Of a DNA stretch of 64,000 bases, positions 23,822-33,068 are shown one piece after another. The notes beneath the pieces were generated by a model. The model saw only the letters and a program-made list of their open reading frames with translations, did not search any database and was not told the DNA's origin. A program made the translations under genes and the position numbers. The DNA comes from Crossiella sp. S99.2 (GTDB lineage Bacteria > Actinomycetota > Actinomycetes > Mycobacteriales > Pseudonocardiaceae), in NCBI RefSeq assembly GCF_023094165.1, contig NZ_JALMDK010000009.1:319085-383084 (forward strand). The letters run 5' to 3'. Each line of letters begins with the position of its first letter. Position 1 is the stretch's first letter.

Positions 23822-25093
23822 ATGCATCAGCCCGCCCTTCCCCACCTCAGCCACGCCGATCCGGTGCTCGCCGAACTCGTGCAGGCCGAGGCCGGTCGCC
23901 AGTTCGAGAAGCTCCGCATGATCGCCTCGGAGAACTACGTCTCCGAAGCCGTGCTGGAGGCCACCGGCACCGTGCTGACCAACAAGTACTCCGAGGGCTA
24001 CGCAGGCCGCCGCTACTACGAGGGCCAGCAGCTCATCGACCCGATCGAGACCATGGCCGTGGACCGGGCCAAGGCGCTGTTCGGCGTGGACCACGCCAAC
24101 GTGCAGCCCTACTCCGGTTCCCCGGCCAACCTCGCCGTCTACCTGGCCTTCGCCAGCCCGGGTGACACGGTGATGGGCATGGCGCTGCCCTCCGGCGGCC
24201 ACCTCACCCACGGCTGGAGCGTCTCGGCCACCGGCAAGTGGTTCCGCAGCGTGCAGTACGGCGTGCGCAAGGAAACCGGCGTGGTGGACCTGGACCAGGT
24301 GCGTGACCTGGCCCGCGCCGAACGCCCGAAGTTGATCTTCTGTGGCGGCACCGCGATCCCGCGCACCATCGACTTCCCGGCCTTCGCCGAGATCGCCAAC
24401 GAGGTCGGCGCGATCCTGGTCGCCGACATCGCGCACATCGCCGGCCTGATCGCCGGCGGCGCGCACCCCAGCCCGGTCGGGCACGCCCAGGTCATCACCA
24501 CCACCACGCACAAGACCCTGCGCGGCCCGCGCGGCGCGATGCTGCTCTCCGACGCCGAACACGCCAAGGCCCTGGACAAGGCGGTCTTCCCCGGTCTGCA
24601 GGGCGGTCCGCACAACCACACCACCGCGGCCATCGCGGTCGCCCTGGGCGAGGCGTCCGGCCCGGCCTTCCGCGACTACGCGCACGCCGTGGTCGCCAAC
24701 GCCAAGGCGCTGGCCGCGGCGCTGACCGAACGCGGATTCGAGCTGGTCTCCGGCGGCACCGACAACCACCTGATCCTGGCCGACCTGACCGGCAAGGGCA
24801 TCGGCGGCAAGCCCGCGGCCAAGGCACTGGACCGGGCGGGCGTGGAGCTGAACTACAACACCGTGCCGTTCGACCCGCGCAAGCCGTTCGACCCCTCCGG
24901 CATCCGGCTGGGCACCGCGGGCATCACCACCCGCGGGCTGGGCGTGGCGCAGATGCCGCAGGTCGCGGAGTGGATGGACCGCGCGGTCACCGCGGCGGGC
25001 AACGGAGACGAGCAGGCCATCGAGGCGATCGCGGCCGAGGTCGCCGAGCTGATGGCCGGCTACCCGATGCCGGGCTGGGCCCCGCAGGTCTGA
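23822..25093 (+). CDS. glyA: Serine hydroxymethyltransferase
   Basis: A 423-residue PLP enzyme that interconverts serine and glycine while loading tetrahydrofolate with a methylene group. ATG 23822 follows GAGGAGG by 8 bases. Landmarks: LRMIASENYVS, NKYSEGYAGRRYYEG, NVQPYSGSPANLAVY, DIAHIAGLIAGG and the PLP lysine in TTTTHKTLRGPRG. Some positions deviate from the textbook form (for example HTHWSV-like GGHLTHGWSVSATG), still within the family. It is controlled by the ZTP riboswitch just upstream and ends in a strong hairpin. Confidence 0.96.
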   Translation: MHQPALPHLSHADPVLAELVQAEAGRQFEKLRMIASENYVSEAVLEATGTVLTNKYSEGYAGRRYYEGQQLIDPIETMAVDRAKALFGVDHANVQPYSGSPANLAVYLAFASPGDTVMGMALPSGGHLTHGWSVSATGKWFRSVQYGVRKETGVVDLDQVRDLARAERPKLIFCGGTAIPRTIDFPAFAEIANEVGAILVADIAHIAGLIAGGAHPSPVGHAQVITTTTHKTLRGPRGAMLLSDAEHAKALDKAVFPGLQGGPHNHTTAAIAVALGEASGPAFRDYAHAVVANAKALAAALTERGFELVSGGTDNHLILADLTGKGIGGKPAAKALDRAGVELNYNTVPFDPRKPFDPSGIRLGTAGITTRGLGVAQMPQVAEWMDRAVTAAGNGDEQAIEAIAAEVAELMAGYPMPGWAPQV

Positions 25094-25104
25094 GCCGACA
25101 CAGG

Positions 25105-25142
25105 AAGCGGGGCCCCACCAACACTCTGGTGGGGCCCCGCTT
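25105..25142. terminator. Strong hairpin between glyA and the PspC gene
   Basis: Perfect 16-base stem AAGCGGGGCCCCACCA / TGGTGGGGCCCCGCTT with a 6-base loop, 11 bases after the glyA stop. It lies between convergent genes and probably serves both. Confidence 0.85.
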
Positions 25143-25161
25143 CAGGTCAGCTCAGTGCCGG

Positions 25162-25365
25162 TCAGTACTTCTCCGGGGAGCGCATGAACAGTGCGAGCAG
25201 CAGATAGAGCAGGAACTGCGGTCCAGGCAGCACGCACGAGATCACGAACGCCAACCGCACCGTGCCGGGCTTCCAGCCGAAGCGCTCGGCGATCCCGCCG
25301 GCCACGCCGAAGAACACACTGTTGCGCGACCGGGCCAAGCGTCGCGACCTGATCGGGGCGGACAT
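25162..25365 (-). CDS. PspC domain protein
   Basis: A 67-residue membrane protein. ATG 25365 has GGAGG 8 bases upstream; the longer frame to 25413 lacks support. NSVFFGVAGGIAERFGWKPG and VRLAFVIS are the PspC signature, followed by a membrane segment LLYLLLALFM. PspC proteins take part in envelope stress sensing; small stand-alone members are common in actinobacteria and their role is not defined. Confidence 0.9.
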   Translation of the reverse strand: MSAPIRSRRLARSRNSVFFGVAGGIAERFGWKPGTVRLAFVISCVLPGPQFLLYLLLALFMRSPEKY

Positions 25366-25498
25366 CGTGAGTACCTCCTGGAGTCGGGCCGCTCGCTGCG
25401 GCCGCTTCCCCATTCACTTTCCCCGTTTCCCGGCGTCTGCACCTCGGGGTACACCCCTGATATTCGACTCCGGGTGACCGCGGCCACATCCGCCCAGG

Positions 25499-26461
25499 TC
25501 AGAGCGAGGTGCGCGAGGTCAGCCAGTCCCTGGCCGCGGCCAGCGCCCGCTCCCGCACCGTGGGCGCGGACAGGAACACGTCGTGCAGCGCGTCCGGCAC
25601 CGGCGTCACCGTCACCTCGCCGGCCAGCTTCGGCGCCCACCGGGCGATCTGCTCGACATCCAGCACGGTGTCCGCGTGCCCGGCCGCTTCCTCCCACGCC
25701 TTGCGGTGCAGCAGGCTCTTGTCCGAGCACAGCACCAGCACCGGCGCGCCGACGTCGATCCCGGCGTGCACCCGCGCGTGCCCGCGGCGCACCGCGCGCA
25801 GCCAGCCCGCGCGCACCGGGAAGTGCTCGATCGGCTTCCAGGCCAGGTTGTAGTCCCATTCGCCGTGGTGGGCGGCCAGCAGGCTGTGCGCGTAGGTCGG
25901 CGGCAGCGAGGGCTTGATCACCAGCTTCGGCAGCCAGCGGCCGATCAGCCGGACCAGCGCGGTGCCGATGACCCGGTTGAACCAGCCCTCGGCCAGGTCC
26001 AGCCACGGGCTGTTCAGGATCAGCGCGTCCAGCGGCAGGCGGCCCCGGCGGGCCTGCGCCCACAGCGGGGTGATCAGCCCGCCGGTGGAATGCGCCAGCA
26101 CGACCAGCCGCTCGTGCCCGTCGGCGCGGATCAGCTCGGCGGCGGCGTCCAGCTCCTCGAAGTGCTGGGCCAGGTCGGTGACGAAGTTCGGTAGCTGACC
26201 TGGGCGCAAGGACCGGCCGTAGCCGCGTAGATCCAGCGCGTAGAAGTCGTAACCGAGTTCACTGAAGAACTCGGCGACGTGCGTCTGGAAGAAGTAGTCG
26301 CAGAATCCGTGCACGTAGAGCAGCGCGCCCTTGCCCGGCGACTTCGCCGGGTAGTGCACCAAGGTGGCCACCGTGTCCACATTCCGGACCGCGGCCAGCT
26401 TGATCGTTCGCGCGGTATAGGGATTCCCCAGCAGGTCCGCTGTCACGATCACAGTCTGCAC
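25499..26461 (-). CDS. Alpha/beta hydrolase (serine aminopeptidase S33/monoacylglycerol-lipase type)
   Basis: A 320-residue protein from GTG 26461, which has GGAG 6 bases upstream; TTG 26473 would add four residues. Motifs: LLYVHGFCDYFFQ oxyanion region, LDLRGYGRS, nucleophile VLAHSTGG (Ser near 128), catalytic Asp near LVLCSDKSL and His in DALHDVF. The arrangement resembles lysophospholipase-like Hydrolase_4 enzymes. The substrate cannot be read. It is divergent from the LAL regulator with about 107 bases between starts, so that regulator may control it. Confidence 0.88.
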   Translation of the reverse strand: MQTVIVTADLLGNPYTARTIKLAAVRNVDTVATLVHYPAKSPGKGALLYVHGFCDYFFQTHVAEFFSELGYDFYALDLRGYGRSLRPGQLPNFVTDLAQHFEELDAAAELIRADGHERLVVLAHSTGGLITPLWAQARRGRLPLDALILNSPWLDLAEGWFNRVIGTALVRLIGRWLPKLVIKPSLPPTYAHSLLAAHHGEWDYNLAWKPIEHFPVRAGWLRAVRRGHARVHAGIDVGAPVLVLCSDKSLLHRKAWEEAAGHADTVLDVEQIARWAPKLAGEVTVTPVPDALHDVFLSAPTVRERALAAARDWLTSRTSL

Positions 26462-26568
26462 CACAAACTCCAATGTGGACTGGCCGCCGGTCCACCCCGC
26501 TTCCTAGTCTTCCTCCATTCAGATTTCGCACCGCCGCGAAGCCCGAAGTGGCCTTCGAGGAGCAGCCG

Positions 26569-29487
26569 ATGACGCGCCAGCGACCATGGATGCCCGAGCG
26601 CGACACCCGGCTGACCGGGCGGTCCGCCGAGCTGGCGATGGTCCGCGACCTGCTGGACGACGTGCGTGGCGGGCTGCCGCGGGCGGTGCTGGTGACCGGC
26701 ACCGCGGGCATGGGCAAGTCCAACCTGCTGCGCGCGGTGGCCGAACTGGCCGAGGAAGCCGGGCTGCTGGTGCTCAGCGCGCAGGCCGCGCCGGTGGAAC
26801 GCGATTTCGCCTTCGGCGTGGTCCGGCAGCTGCTGGAGCCGGTGCTGCTCACCGCGCCGGCGGAGTGCCGGGAGCGGCTGCTGGCCGGACCGGCGGTGCT
26901 GGCCGAACGGGTGCTCGGCTGGGAGGGCCTGCCCGGCGCCGCGGAACGCCCGGCACTGGACACCTACGCCGCCCTGCACGGACTGTTCCGCTTCACCGCC
27001 AACCTGGCCGCGACCGCGCCGCTGGTCATCGCGGTGGACGACGTCGAGTCCACCGACCCGCCCTCGCTGCGCTGGCTGGCCTATCTGCGTCGTCGCCTGC
27101 ACGGCCTGCCGGTGCTGCTGGCCATGGCCAGGGGCGCCGGCCGCGAGGTCGCCGACCCGGTCGCGCTCAACGACCTGACCACCGCCAGCCTGCCGCTCGC
27201 GCTGACCGGCCTGGCCGGAGCGGACTGCGCCGATCTGGTCGCCGCCGTCTTCGGTGAGCCGGTCGCGCCCGAGTTCGCCGCCGCCTGCGCCGCGGCCACC
27301 GGCGGCAACCCGTACCTGCTCGGCGAGCTGGCGCACTCGATGTATGCCGCCGGTATACCGCCGACCGCCGAGTATGCCGCCGGTATACCGGAGTTCAGCG
27401 AACGGCACCTGGCCCAGCTCCTGCTGCCCCGGGTGCACGCCCAGCCCGCCGAGGTGACCCGGCTGGCCCGCGCGGTCGCCGTGCTCGGCGCGGCCGAACT
27501 GGACCTGGCTGCCGCGGTGGCCGGCCTCAGCCCGGCCGAGGCGGCCGAGGCCGCCCGCGAGCTGACCGGCCTGGGCATCCTCGCCGACGGCAAACCGCTG
27601 ACCTTCGCGCACGGCCTGGTCGCCACCGCCCTCGGCGCGGAGGCCGGCCCGGCCGACCGGGAGACCGCGCACGCCAGGGCCGCCGCGCACCTGCACGCCA
27701 CCGCCGCACCGGCCGAGCAGATCGCCGCCCACCTGGCCGCCACCCCGCCCGGCGCGCTGGCCGGCGACTGGATCACCGACACCCTGGTCAGGGCCGCCCG
27801 TGGCGCCGCCGCCAACGGCGCCCCCGACCTGGCCGTGCGCTGCCTGCGCCGGGCCCTGGCCGAACCCCAGCCCACCACCCAGCGGGACGAACTCCGGCTC
27901 GAACTCGCCCTCACCGAACTCCAGATCGACCCGGAACCCGGCATCCGCCGCCTGACCCAGCTCACCGGCGAGGACCTCGACCCGGTGCTCGGCGCCAGGG
28001 CCGCGCACGCGCTGGCCCAGGAACTCGGCGAGGCCGACCGGCACACCGAGGCCATCGCCCTGCTGGAGGCCGCCGTGCCCAGGGTCGAACCGCACGACCC
28101 CGAACTGGCCAGGCAACTCCGGCTGTCCGTGCTGTGCCTGCAGGTCGACGACTGCCACGTCCAGCCCGACCTGCCGCACCGCCTGGCCGGCCTGCGCGGG
28201 GCGCCCGGATCCATGCGGGCCAGCCGGTTCGCCGACACCATGCTCGCCTTCCAGGCCGCCATCGGCGGGCCCAGCGCCGCCGAGGCCGACCAGCTGGTGC
28301 TGCGCGCCTGGGCTCAGCGCGGCCTCGCCCCGGCCACCGGACCGAGCGCCGAGCTGGCCGAACGCTGGGAGTTCGCCTACCTGATCGCCGCCCTGTTCGT
28401 GCTGGAACGACTGGACCTGGCCGAGGCGCACTGCACCGAACTGCTCACCCAGGCCCGCAGCCTCGGCTACTCGCTGCGCGCCGCCGCCGCACTCGGCCTG
28501 CGCGCCCAGGTCCGCTGCCGCCGCGGCGCGCTGGCCGAGGCCGAGACCGACGCCCGCGCCGCGCTGGCCGTGCTCGACGAACTGCGCAGCGGCACCCGCA
28601 GCTCCACCATCTTCGCCGTCTCCACCCTGGTCGAGATCCTCCTGGAACGCGGCCAGATCCCGGCCGCGGCCGAACTGCTGCACGCCCGCGGCCTGGCCGA
28701 CGAACTGCCCACGGGCTGGCGCTACAACTACCTGCTGCTGGTCCGCGGCCTGCTGCGGGCCGCCATGGGCGACCTCAGCGGCGGCCTGGCCGACCTGGAA
28801 CAATGCGGAAAGCGCTTTCAGGACCGGGGCGTGACCGACCGCGCGGTGCTGGTGTGGCGCTCCTGCGCGGTCCCGCTCTACCTGATCACCGGCCGGCGCG
28901 AACGCGCAGAGCAACTCGCGGCCGAGGAACTGGCACTGGCCCGGCGCTGGGGTGGCGCAGGCCCGCTCGGCGTGGCACTGCGCACCGCCGCGCTGACCGC
29001 GCCCGAGGCCGAGCGCCTCGACCTGCTCACCGAGTCGGTGCGCCTGCTGGAGACCTCCCCGGCCCGCGCGCAGCTGGCCCGCTCACTGGCCGAACTCGCC
29101 CTGCACCTGGGCGCGCGCGGCAAGACCACCCAGGCCGGCGCGCTGTTCCGGCGCGCGCTGCGGCTGGCCGAGGACTGCGGGGCGGAGGTGCTGGCCGACG
29201 CGGTGCGCGCACAGGCGGCCGGACTGACCGAAGCCCGCCGCGGCGGCGAGCCGGTCGACGGCGGCGAACTGACCCCGCACGAGCTGCGGATCGCCGAACA
29301 GGTGGTGAGTGGGCGGACCAACCGGGAGATCGCGCAGGGTTTCCTGGTCACCTCGCGGGCGGTGGAACAGCACCTCACCCGCATCTACCGGAAGCTGGGC
29401 ATCGCCCGCCGCTCGCAACTGGCCGCCGCCCTGCTGAGCAGGAGCGGCGGCCAGTCGTGGGTTCGGCGCGCGCCAGGTGGCGATTAA
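26569..29487 (+). CDS. Large ATP-binding LuxR regulator (LAL/MalT type)
   Basis: A 972-residue transcription factor. ATG 26569 has GAGGAG 6 bases upstream. The N-terminal STAND ATPase has Walker A GTAGMGKSN (near residue 45) and Walker B LVIAVDDVE (near 155). The middle is Ala/Leu-rich helical repeats of TPR type. The C-terminal 65 residues are a LuxR helix-turn-helix: LTPHELRIAEQVVSGRTNRE and SRAVEQHLTRIYRKLGI. LALs often control secondary metabolism or sugar use when bound to ATP and an inducer. Residues 259-275 contain a tandem 10-residue duplication (YAAGIP twice). The gene ends overlapping the stop of the convergent secreted protein gene by 4 bases. Confidence 0.93.
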   Translation: MTRQRPWMPERDTRLTGRSAELAMVRDLLDDVRGGLPRAVLVTGTAGMGKSNLLRAVAELAEEAGLLVLSAQAAPVERDFAFGVVRQLLEPVLLTAPAECRERLLAGPAVLAERVLGWEGLPGAAERPALDTYAALHGLFRFTANLAATAPLVIAVDDVESTDPPSLRWLAYLRRRLHGLPVLLAMARGAGREVADPVALNDLTTASLPLALTGLAGADCADLVAAVFGEPVAPEFAAACAAATGGNPYLLGELAHSMYAAGIPPTAEYAAGIPEFSERHLAQLLLPRVHAQPAEVTRLARAVAVLGAAELDLAAAVAGLSPAEAAEAARELTGLGILADGKPLTFAHGLVATALGAEAGPADRETAHARAAAHLHATAAPAEQIAAHLAATPPGALAGDWITDTLVRAARGAAANGAPDLAVRCLRRALAEPQPTTQRDELRLELALTELQIDPEPGIRRLTQLTGEDLDPVLGARAAHALAQELGEADRHTEAIALLEAAVPRVEPHDPELARQLRLSVLCLQVDDCHVQPDLPHRLAGLRGAPGSMRASRFADTMLAFQAAIGGPSAAEADQLVLRAWAQRGLAPATGPSAELAERWEFAYLIAALFVLERLDLAEAHCTELLTQARSLGYSLRAAAALGLRAQVRCRRGALAEAETDARAALAVLDELRSGTRSSTIFAVSTLVEILLERGQIPAAAELLHARGLADELPTGWRYNYLLLVRGLLRAAMGDLSGGLADLEQCGKRFQDRGVTDRAVLVWRSCAVPLYLITGRRERAEQLAAEELALARRWGGAGPLGVALRTAALTAPEAERLDLLTESVRLLETSPARAQLARSLAELALHLGARGKTTQAGALFRRALRLAEDCGAEVLADAVRAQAAGLTEARRGGEPVDGGELTPHELRIAEQVVSGRTNREIAQGFLVTSRAVEQHLTRIYRKLGIARRSQLAAALLSRSGGQSWVRRAPGGD
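27342..27390 (+). repeat. 30-base in-frame tandem duplication in the LAL gene
   Basis: GTATGCCGCCGGTATACCG occurs at 27342-27360 and again at 27372-27390, exactly 30 bases apart, duplicating YAAGIP in the protein within the end of the ATPase domain. The identity over 19 bases suggests a recent slip. Confidence 0.85.
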
Positions 29488-29873
29488 CCGATCGAGATCA
29501 ATCCGGCCAGGCCGCGAATCTTGATCTTGATGCCCAGGATGTTGATGCTCAGCGCGAGGCCGATGTTGACCCGCGCGCCGATCTTGATGGAACCGAGGCT
29601 GACCCGCACGCCGCCCTTGAGGATCGTGCAGCCGGACCCGACCCTCAGTGTGACGATGGCTCCGGTCTTGAGCTTGACCTTGATCCCGGCCTTGAGGACC
29701 GCGACCACCTCTGCGTCCTCGTAGTCGTAGTCATCGTGGTCGCCCGCGACGGCCGTGCTCGTGGCCGGTGCGGTGGGGGTGGCTGCCATCGCCGGTGCGG
29801 CGATGAGGAACAATCCGGCGGACATCGCTGTGGCGGCAACGACGGCGACGGTTCGTCTGGTGAAGGATCGCAT
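29484..29873 (-). CDS. Small secreted protein of unknown function (paralogue-like A)
   Basis: A 129-residue exported protein. The Sec signal peptide runs MRSFTRRTVAVVAATAMSAG to AMA-ATP near residue 30. An acidic stretch DHDDYDYEDAE follows, then an alternating Lys/Ile/Val beta pattern (VLKAGIKVKLKTGAIVTLRVG, one residue over here counted from VLK to VG) and a glycine-rich hydrophobic end. The pattern resembles short OB-like DUF5666 proteins and the next gene, 208 bases upstream. No function is known. Confidence 0.7.
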   Translation of the reverse strand: MRSFTRRTVAVVAATAMSAGLFLIAAPAMAATPTAPATSTAVAGDHDDYDYEDAEVVAVLKAGIKVKLKTGAIVTLRVGSGCTILKGGVRVSLGSIKIGARVNIGLALSINILGIKIKIRGLAGLISIG

Positions 29874-30081
29874 TGTCCTGGCTCCCTCGGTTCCTAACGT
29901 GAGTCCTGATCGGGCTCAACTGCCAGTGAACATTCATCACTAGGGAGATGGCAGGGTGGATGGGGCATTCTCACCATATTCGTCATTACCGACAGGTATG
30001 CAAACGGCTGAGAGTGACCGAGGTCCACCAAATCGGTTGACCACGGTCACTCTCAGCGGTGGTTCGGTTGCGATATTTGGG

Positions 30082-30405
30082 TCAGCGGCCGATCACCAAG
30101 CTGGCCAGCAGTGTGCCGGCGATGCTGATGCCCTTGACGTTGACCTTGCCGCCGACGGCCACGGTGCCCTCGATCCTGGTGTTCTTGCCCAGCGTCACGT
30201 CCACGGTGGAGCCGGAGGTCAGCTTCAGCTTGAGCTTCTTGGTGGTCGCCTCCAGCACGGTGGCGCCGCTGAAGCTGAACTCGGCGGACTGCGCGGTGGC
30301 GGTGCCGGCCGGGGCGGCCGAGGCGATGCCGCCGGTGAGCAGCAGGCCGGCGGACAGGGCGAGGGCGGAGGTGCCTGCGGCCAGAATCCGGGTGACGTTG
30401 CGCAT
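30082..30405 (-). CDS. Small secreted protein of unknown function (paralogue-like B)
   Basis: A 107-residue exported protein from ATG 30405, with GGGAG 8 bases upstream. The signal peptide ends near ASA-APA (residue 30). The mature part has KLKLKLTSGSTVDVTLG then NTRIEGTVAVGGKVNVKG, a strand pattern like DUF5666 domains, which often occur as short exported beta proteins. It shares layout (signal peptide, one small beta domain, glycine-rich hydrophobic C-terminus) with the 29484-29873 protein, suggesting an old tandem duplication. The role is unknown. Confidence 0.7.
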   Translation of the reverse strand: MRNVTRILAAGTSALALSAGLLLTGGIASAAPAGTATAQSAEFSFSGATVLEATTKKLKLKLTSGSTVDVTLGKNTRIEGTVAVGGKVNVKGISIAGTLLASLVIGR

Positions 30406-30777
30406 TGTTACCACTCCCATTCCTGGTGTTTCACATGAGCTTTGTCTTTGGCTTTGTCGGGTCGCGGTCCGACAAGAGGAATGAGATCAGCACTCGGCAA
30501 TGAGCGGCAAGACTGATCACCGAAGCGGCAAAGAACCGGAATGGCACTTCGGGATGGGCGTAGTTCGCGGTATCAGGAAAACAAACGCGCACTTCGGTTT
30601 ACCGTAGTGAACTGCGCCGTCCAGCGCCGCCGGTTGCGCCACGTGGTCGATTCGGACTTCCGAAGTTCCCGACCCTGAGTTTCCCCTGAGTTGTCCCTGA
30701 GACCACGGCGAGGTCGCGTGCGCGTCTGTACGCTCGAATCCAGTACCGCTTATTTCACCGACTAACGGGGGTTGACG
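30406..30777. other. Divergent intergenic region, secreted protein B / M48 peptidase
   Basis: About 372 bases, AT-richer than its surroundings. GCACTTCGG occurs at 30544-30552 and again at 30591-30599, each followed by a TAGT about 15 bases on, which may mark a repeated regulatory site. No further gene or known RNA was recognised. Confidence 0.35.
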
Positions 30778-31866
30778 ATGGCGGACGACGCGGCCCAGGT
30801 GCCTGTGGCGACGGGGCGCACCCGGTTCCCACAGATCAGCCCGAGGGCCTACGAACACCCGGCCGATCGGGGCGCCCTGGCCACCGCACGCGCGGTGCCC
30901 GGCTTCCCCGCGGTCCTCAAGGCGATCTACGGCGCCATTCCGGAGCGCAGTGAGCGCCTGCTCGCCCTGGCGACCTCGATCAAGGTCTCCGAGACCCAGT
31001 ATCCAGAGCTGCACCGGCTCCGGGCGGAATGCGCCACCGTGCTCGACCTCGAGCAGGTGCCCGACCTCTTCATCACCCGCGACCCGCACCCGAACAGCTA
31101 CGCGATGGGGATGGACGAGCCGTTCATCGTCATCACCACCGGGCTGGTCGAGCTGCTCGATGAGGAAGGGCTCCGGTTCGTCCTCGGCCACGAGATGGGC
31201 CACATCCTGTCCGGGCACGTCCTGTACTACACGATCCTGCGCCGGCTGATCGGCCTGGCCGCGGGCATGTCCTGGATGCCGGTCGGGTACTGGGGCCTGC
31301 GCGCGATCATCCTCGCGCTGCAGGACTGGCACCGCCGCTCCCAGCTCTCCGCCGACCGCGCCGGCCTGCTGTGTGTGCAGGACCCGGCCGTGGCGCTGCG
31401 GGTGCACATGATCCTCTCCGGGGTCACCGATCCCTCCAAGATCGACACCGCCGAATACCTCAAGCAGGCCGCCGACTACGACGGCGTCGAGGACGTGCGC
31501 GACAGCGTGCTCAAGCTCATCCACCTGGACGGGCTCACCCACCCGCTGCCCGTGGTGCGCGCCGCCGACCTGCAGCAGTGGGCGGCGACCGATCAGTACC
31601 GCGACATCCTGGCCGGGGAGTACCCGCGCCGGGAGGACGACAGCACGACCTCGAACTGGAAAGACGACGTCAAGGGCGCGGCCAAGTCCTACAAGGAGGC
31701 CATCGTCTCCTCGGCGGACCCCCTGGCCAAGGTCCTCAGCGAGGTCGGCAGCATGGTCTCGGACACCGCGGGCAAGGTGTGGAACTCCTTCACCGGCGGC
31801 AACCGCGGCGACAGCGACAGCTCCGGCGGCGGCTCGGACAAGGGCTCCGGCCCCTCGGCAAACTGA
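30778..31866 (+). CDS. M48 family zinc metallopeptidase
   Basis: A 362-residue protein from ATG 30778, preceded by GGGG 6 bases upstream; TTG 30772 is the alternative. The zinc site is VLGHEMGHILSGH (two His and catalytic Glu) near residue 143, and the third ligand Glu-equivalent region is RRSQLSADRAGLLC near 200. A hydrophobic stretch around 160-180 may associate with the membrane. The last 60 residues are Ser/Gly/Asp-rich and disordered. The HtpX/Ste24 relatives degrade membrane or periplasmic proteins; the target here is unknown. Confidence 0.92.
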   Translation: MADDAAQVPVATGRTRFPQISPRAYEHPADRGALATARAVPGFPAVLKAIYGAIPERSERLLALATSIKVSETQYPELHRLRAECATVLDLEQVPDLFITRDPHPNSYAMGMDEPFIVITTGLVELLDEEGLRFVLGHEMGHILSGHVLYYTILRRLIGLAAGMSWMPVGYWGLRAIILALQDWHRRSQLSADRAGLLCVQDPAVALRVHMILSGVTDPSKIDTAEYLKQAADYDGVEDVRDSVLKLIHLDGLTHPLPVVRAADLQQWAATDQYRDILAGEYPRREDDSTTSNWKDDVKGAAKSYKEAIVSSADPLAKVLSEVGSMVSDTAGKVWNSFTGGNRGDSDSSGGGSDKGSGPSAN

Positions 31867-31885
31867 CCGGTTAATCCGGCAAGTC

Positions 31886-31926
31886 GCGAACCGCCCGCCA
31901 GGCCCCAGGCCCGGCGGGCGGTTCGC
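31886..31926 (+). terminator. Hairpin terminator after the M48 gene
   Basis: Perfect 14-base stem GCGAACCGCCCGCC / GGCGGGCGGTTCGC with a 13-base loop, 19 bases after the stop, without a T run. It lies between convergent genes. Confidence 0.8.
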
Positions 31927-32013
31927 TGTGTCCAGTTTCCAGCCGCCCCGCGCGCACTCGCACCTGGCCCTCGGCCACCGCTTGTCAGCCGCCCCGCCGC
32001 CCCGCGACCGCCC

Positions 32014-32904
32014 TCAGTCTCCGGTCGCCGAGAAATGCATCAGGTCCTTCGGTGAGCGCCAGGTCCCGCCCCAGGTCCAGCCGATCGCGCCGAACGCCTG
32101 CACCACCGCGTCGCCGGAGTGGATCATGCCGGGCTTGCGCTGCCGCCGGTCCACATAGGCCGAGGCCAGCTCCGGCAGCACCAGATCCCCGCGCAGGTAC
32201 GGGTTGGCGAACGGGTTCACATCCACCGCCAGCCCCTTGGCGTGCGCCGACCACCGGGTCTGGCCGCGGGCAGGCCGGCAGACGAAGCCGTTGGTGTTGT
32301 TGCCGTCCCCGGTCGGCGCGGCGTCCAGTTCGGGCTTGGCCGTCACTCGCATCTCCTCGATCGGGAACCGCGCCGCGTACAGCCGCTCGAACACCTTGCG
32401 CACGTTCTCCGCGACCCCCGCCGCCACGATCAGCTCGCCGGTGTGCGGCCGGTCGTCGAAACCCCAGAAGGACAGCGTCAGGTACCGCAACCCGTCCGCG
32501 CCGACCGGGCAGGCCGGTTGCCAGGTGCTGCGCGCGAGCACCTCCGCGGGCACCGGGCCCAGCGTCGCCGCGAACTGCCCGTCCCTGGGCGGCGCCAGCC
32601 GGTCCGCGGTCGGCAACCGGCGCTGGGCCAGTTCCGGCGGGGTCGGCAGCACCTGCCCGAAACCGTCCGGCCTGCGCGGCAGCGGCCGGGCGCCGACTGT
32701 CCACACTGGCGGCGGGGGAGCGGTGCGCGCCTCGCCACTGGGCGGCGGGCTGCTCGGTGGCGACGTGCTCGGCTGCTCGAACCGGAAGGTCACCGGCGGC
32801 CCCGCACTGCTCGGGCTCACCGGCGCCGCCGCGCCCTGGCAGGCGGTCAGCGTCGCCGCGAGCACGAGTGCCACCACCGGTCCGATCCAGCTTCTGCTCC
32901 CCAC
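32014..32904 (-). CDS. Lipoprotein with M15 (VanY-like) peptidase domain
   Basis: A 296-residue protein from GTG 32904. The signal ends in a lipobox, LAATLTAC (Cys near 22), so it is probably tethered to the outer face of the membrane. A Pro/Ser-rich linker (about 30-75) reaches toward the wall. The C-terminal domain has the M15 zinc motif SAHAKGLAVDVNP (His and Asp) and DLMHFS (third ligand His), with SxHxxGxAxD spacing. Enzymes of this family trim peptidoglycan stem peptides as D-Ala-D-Ala carboxypeptidases or L-alanoyl-D-glutamate endopeptidases. Confidence 0.85.
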   Translation of the reverse strand: MGSRSWIGPVVALVLAATLTACQGAAAPVSPSSAGPPVTFRFEQPSTSPPSSPPPSGEARTAPPPPVWTVGARPLPRRPDGFGQVLPTPPELAQRRLPTADRLAPPRDGQFAATLGPVPAEVLARSTWQPACPVGADGLRYLTLSFWGFDDRPHTGELIVAAGVAENVRKVFERLYAARFPIEEMRVTAKPELDAAPTGDGNNTNGFVCRPARGQTRWSAHAKGLAVDVNPFANPYLRGDLVLPELASAYVDRRQRKPGMIHSGDAVVQAFGAIGWTWGGTWRSPKDLMHFSATGD

Positions 32905-33068
32905 CCGTTCAGGATGGCACGTTCACCGAATGCACCCGTTTGGCGTAGTAATCGATCGACCGAACGACCGAGTATGCTCTCCCGTGCGTGCGCTGGGTGT
33001 CCGACTCGTCGCACTGCGTTCATCTCCCGGCGGTGCGGCCGGGGCCACCCGTCGTGAGAGGTAAGCCG

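Noticed and set aside
26449..28914. 821-residue minus-strand frame opposite the LAL regulator
   Set aside because: Gly/Gln/Arg-rich antisense shadow; no motif, and the plus strand encodes a complete regulator with ribosome site.
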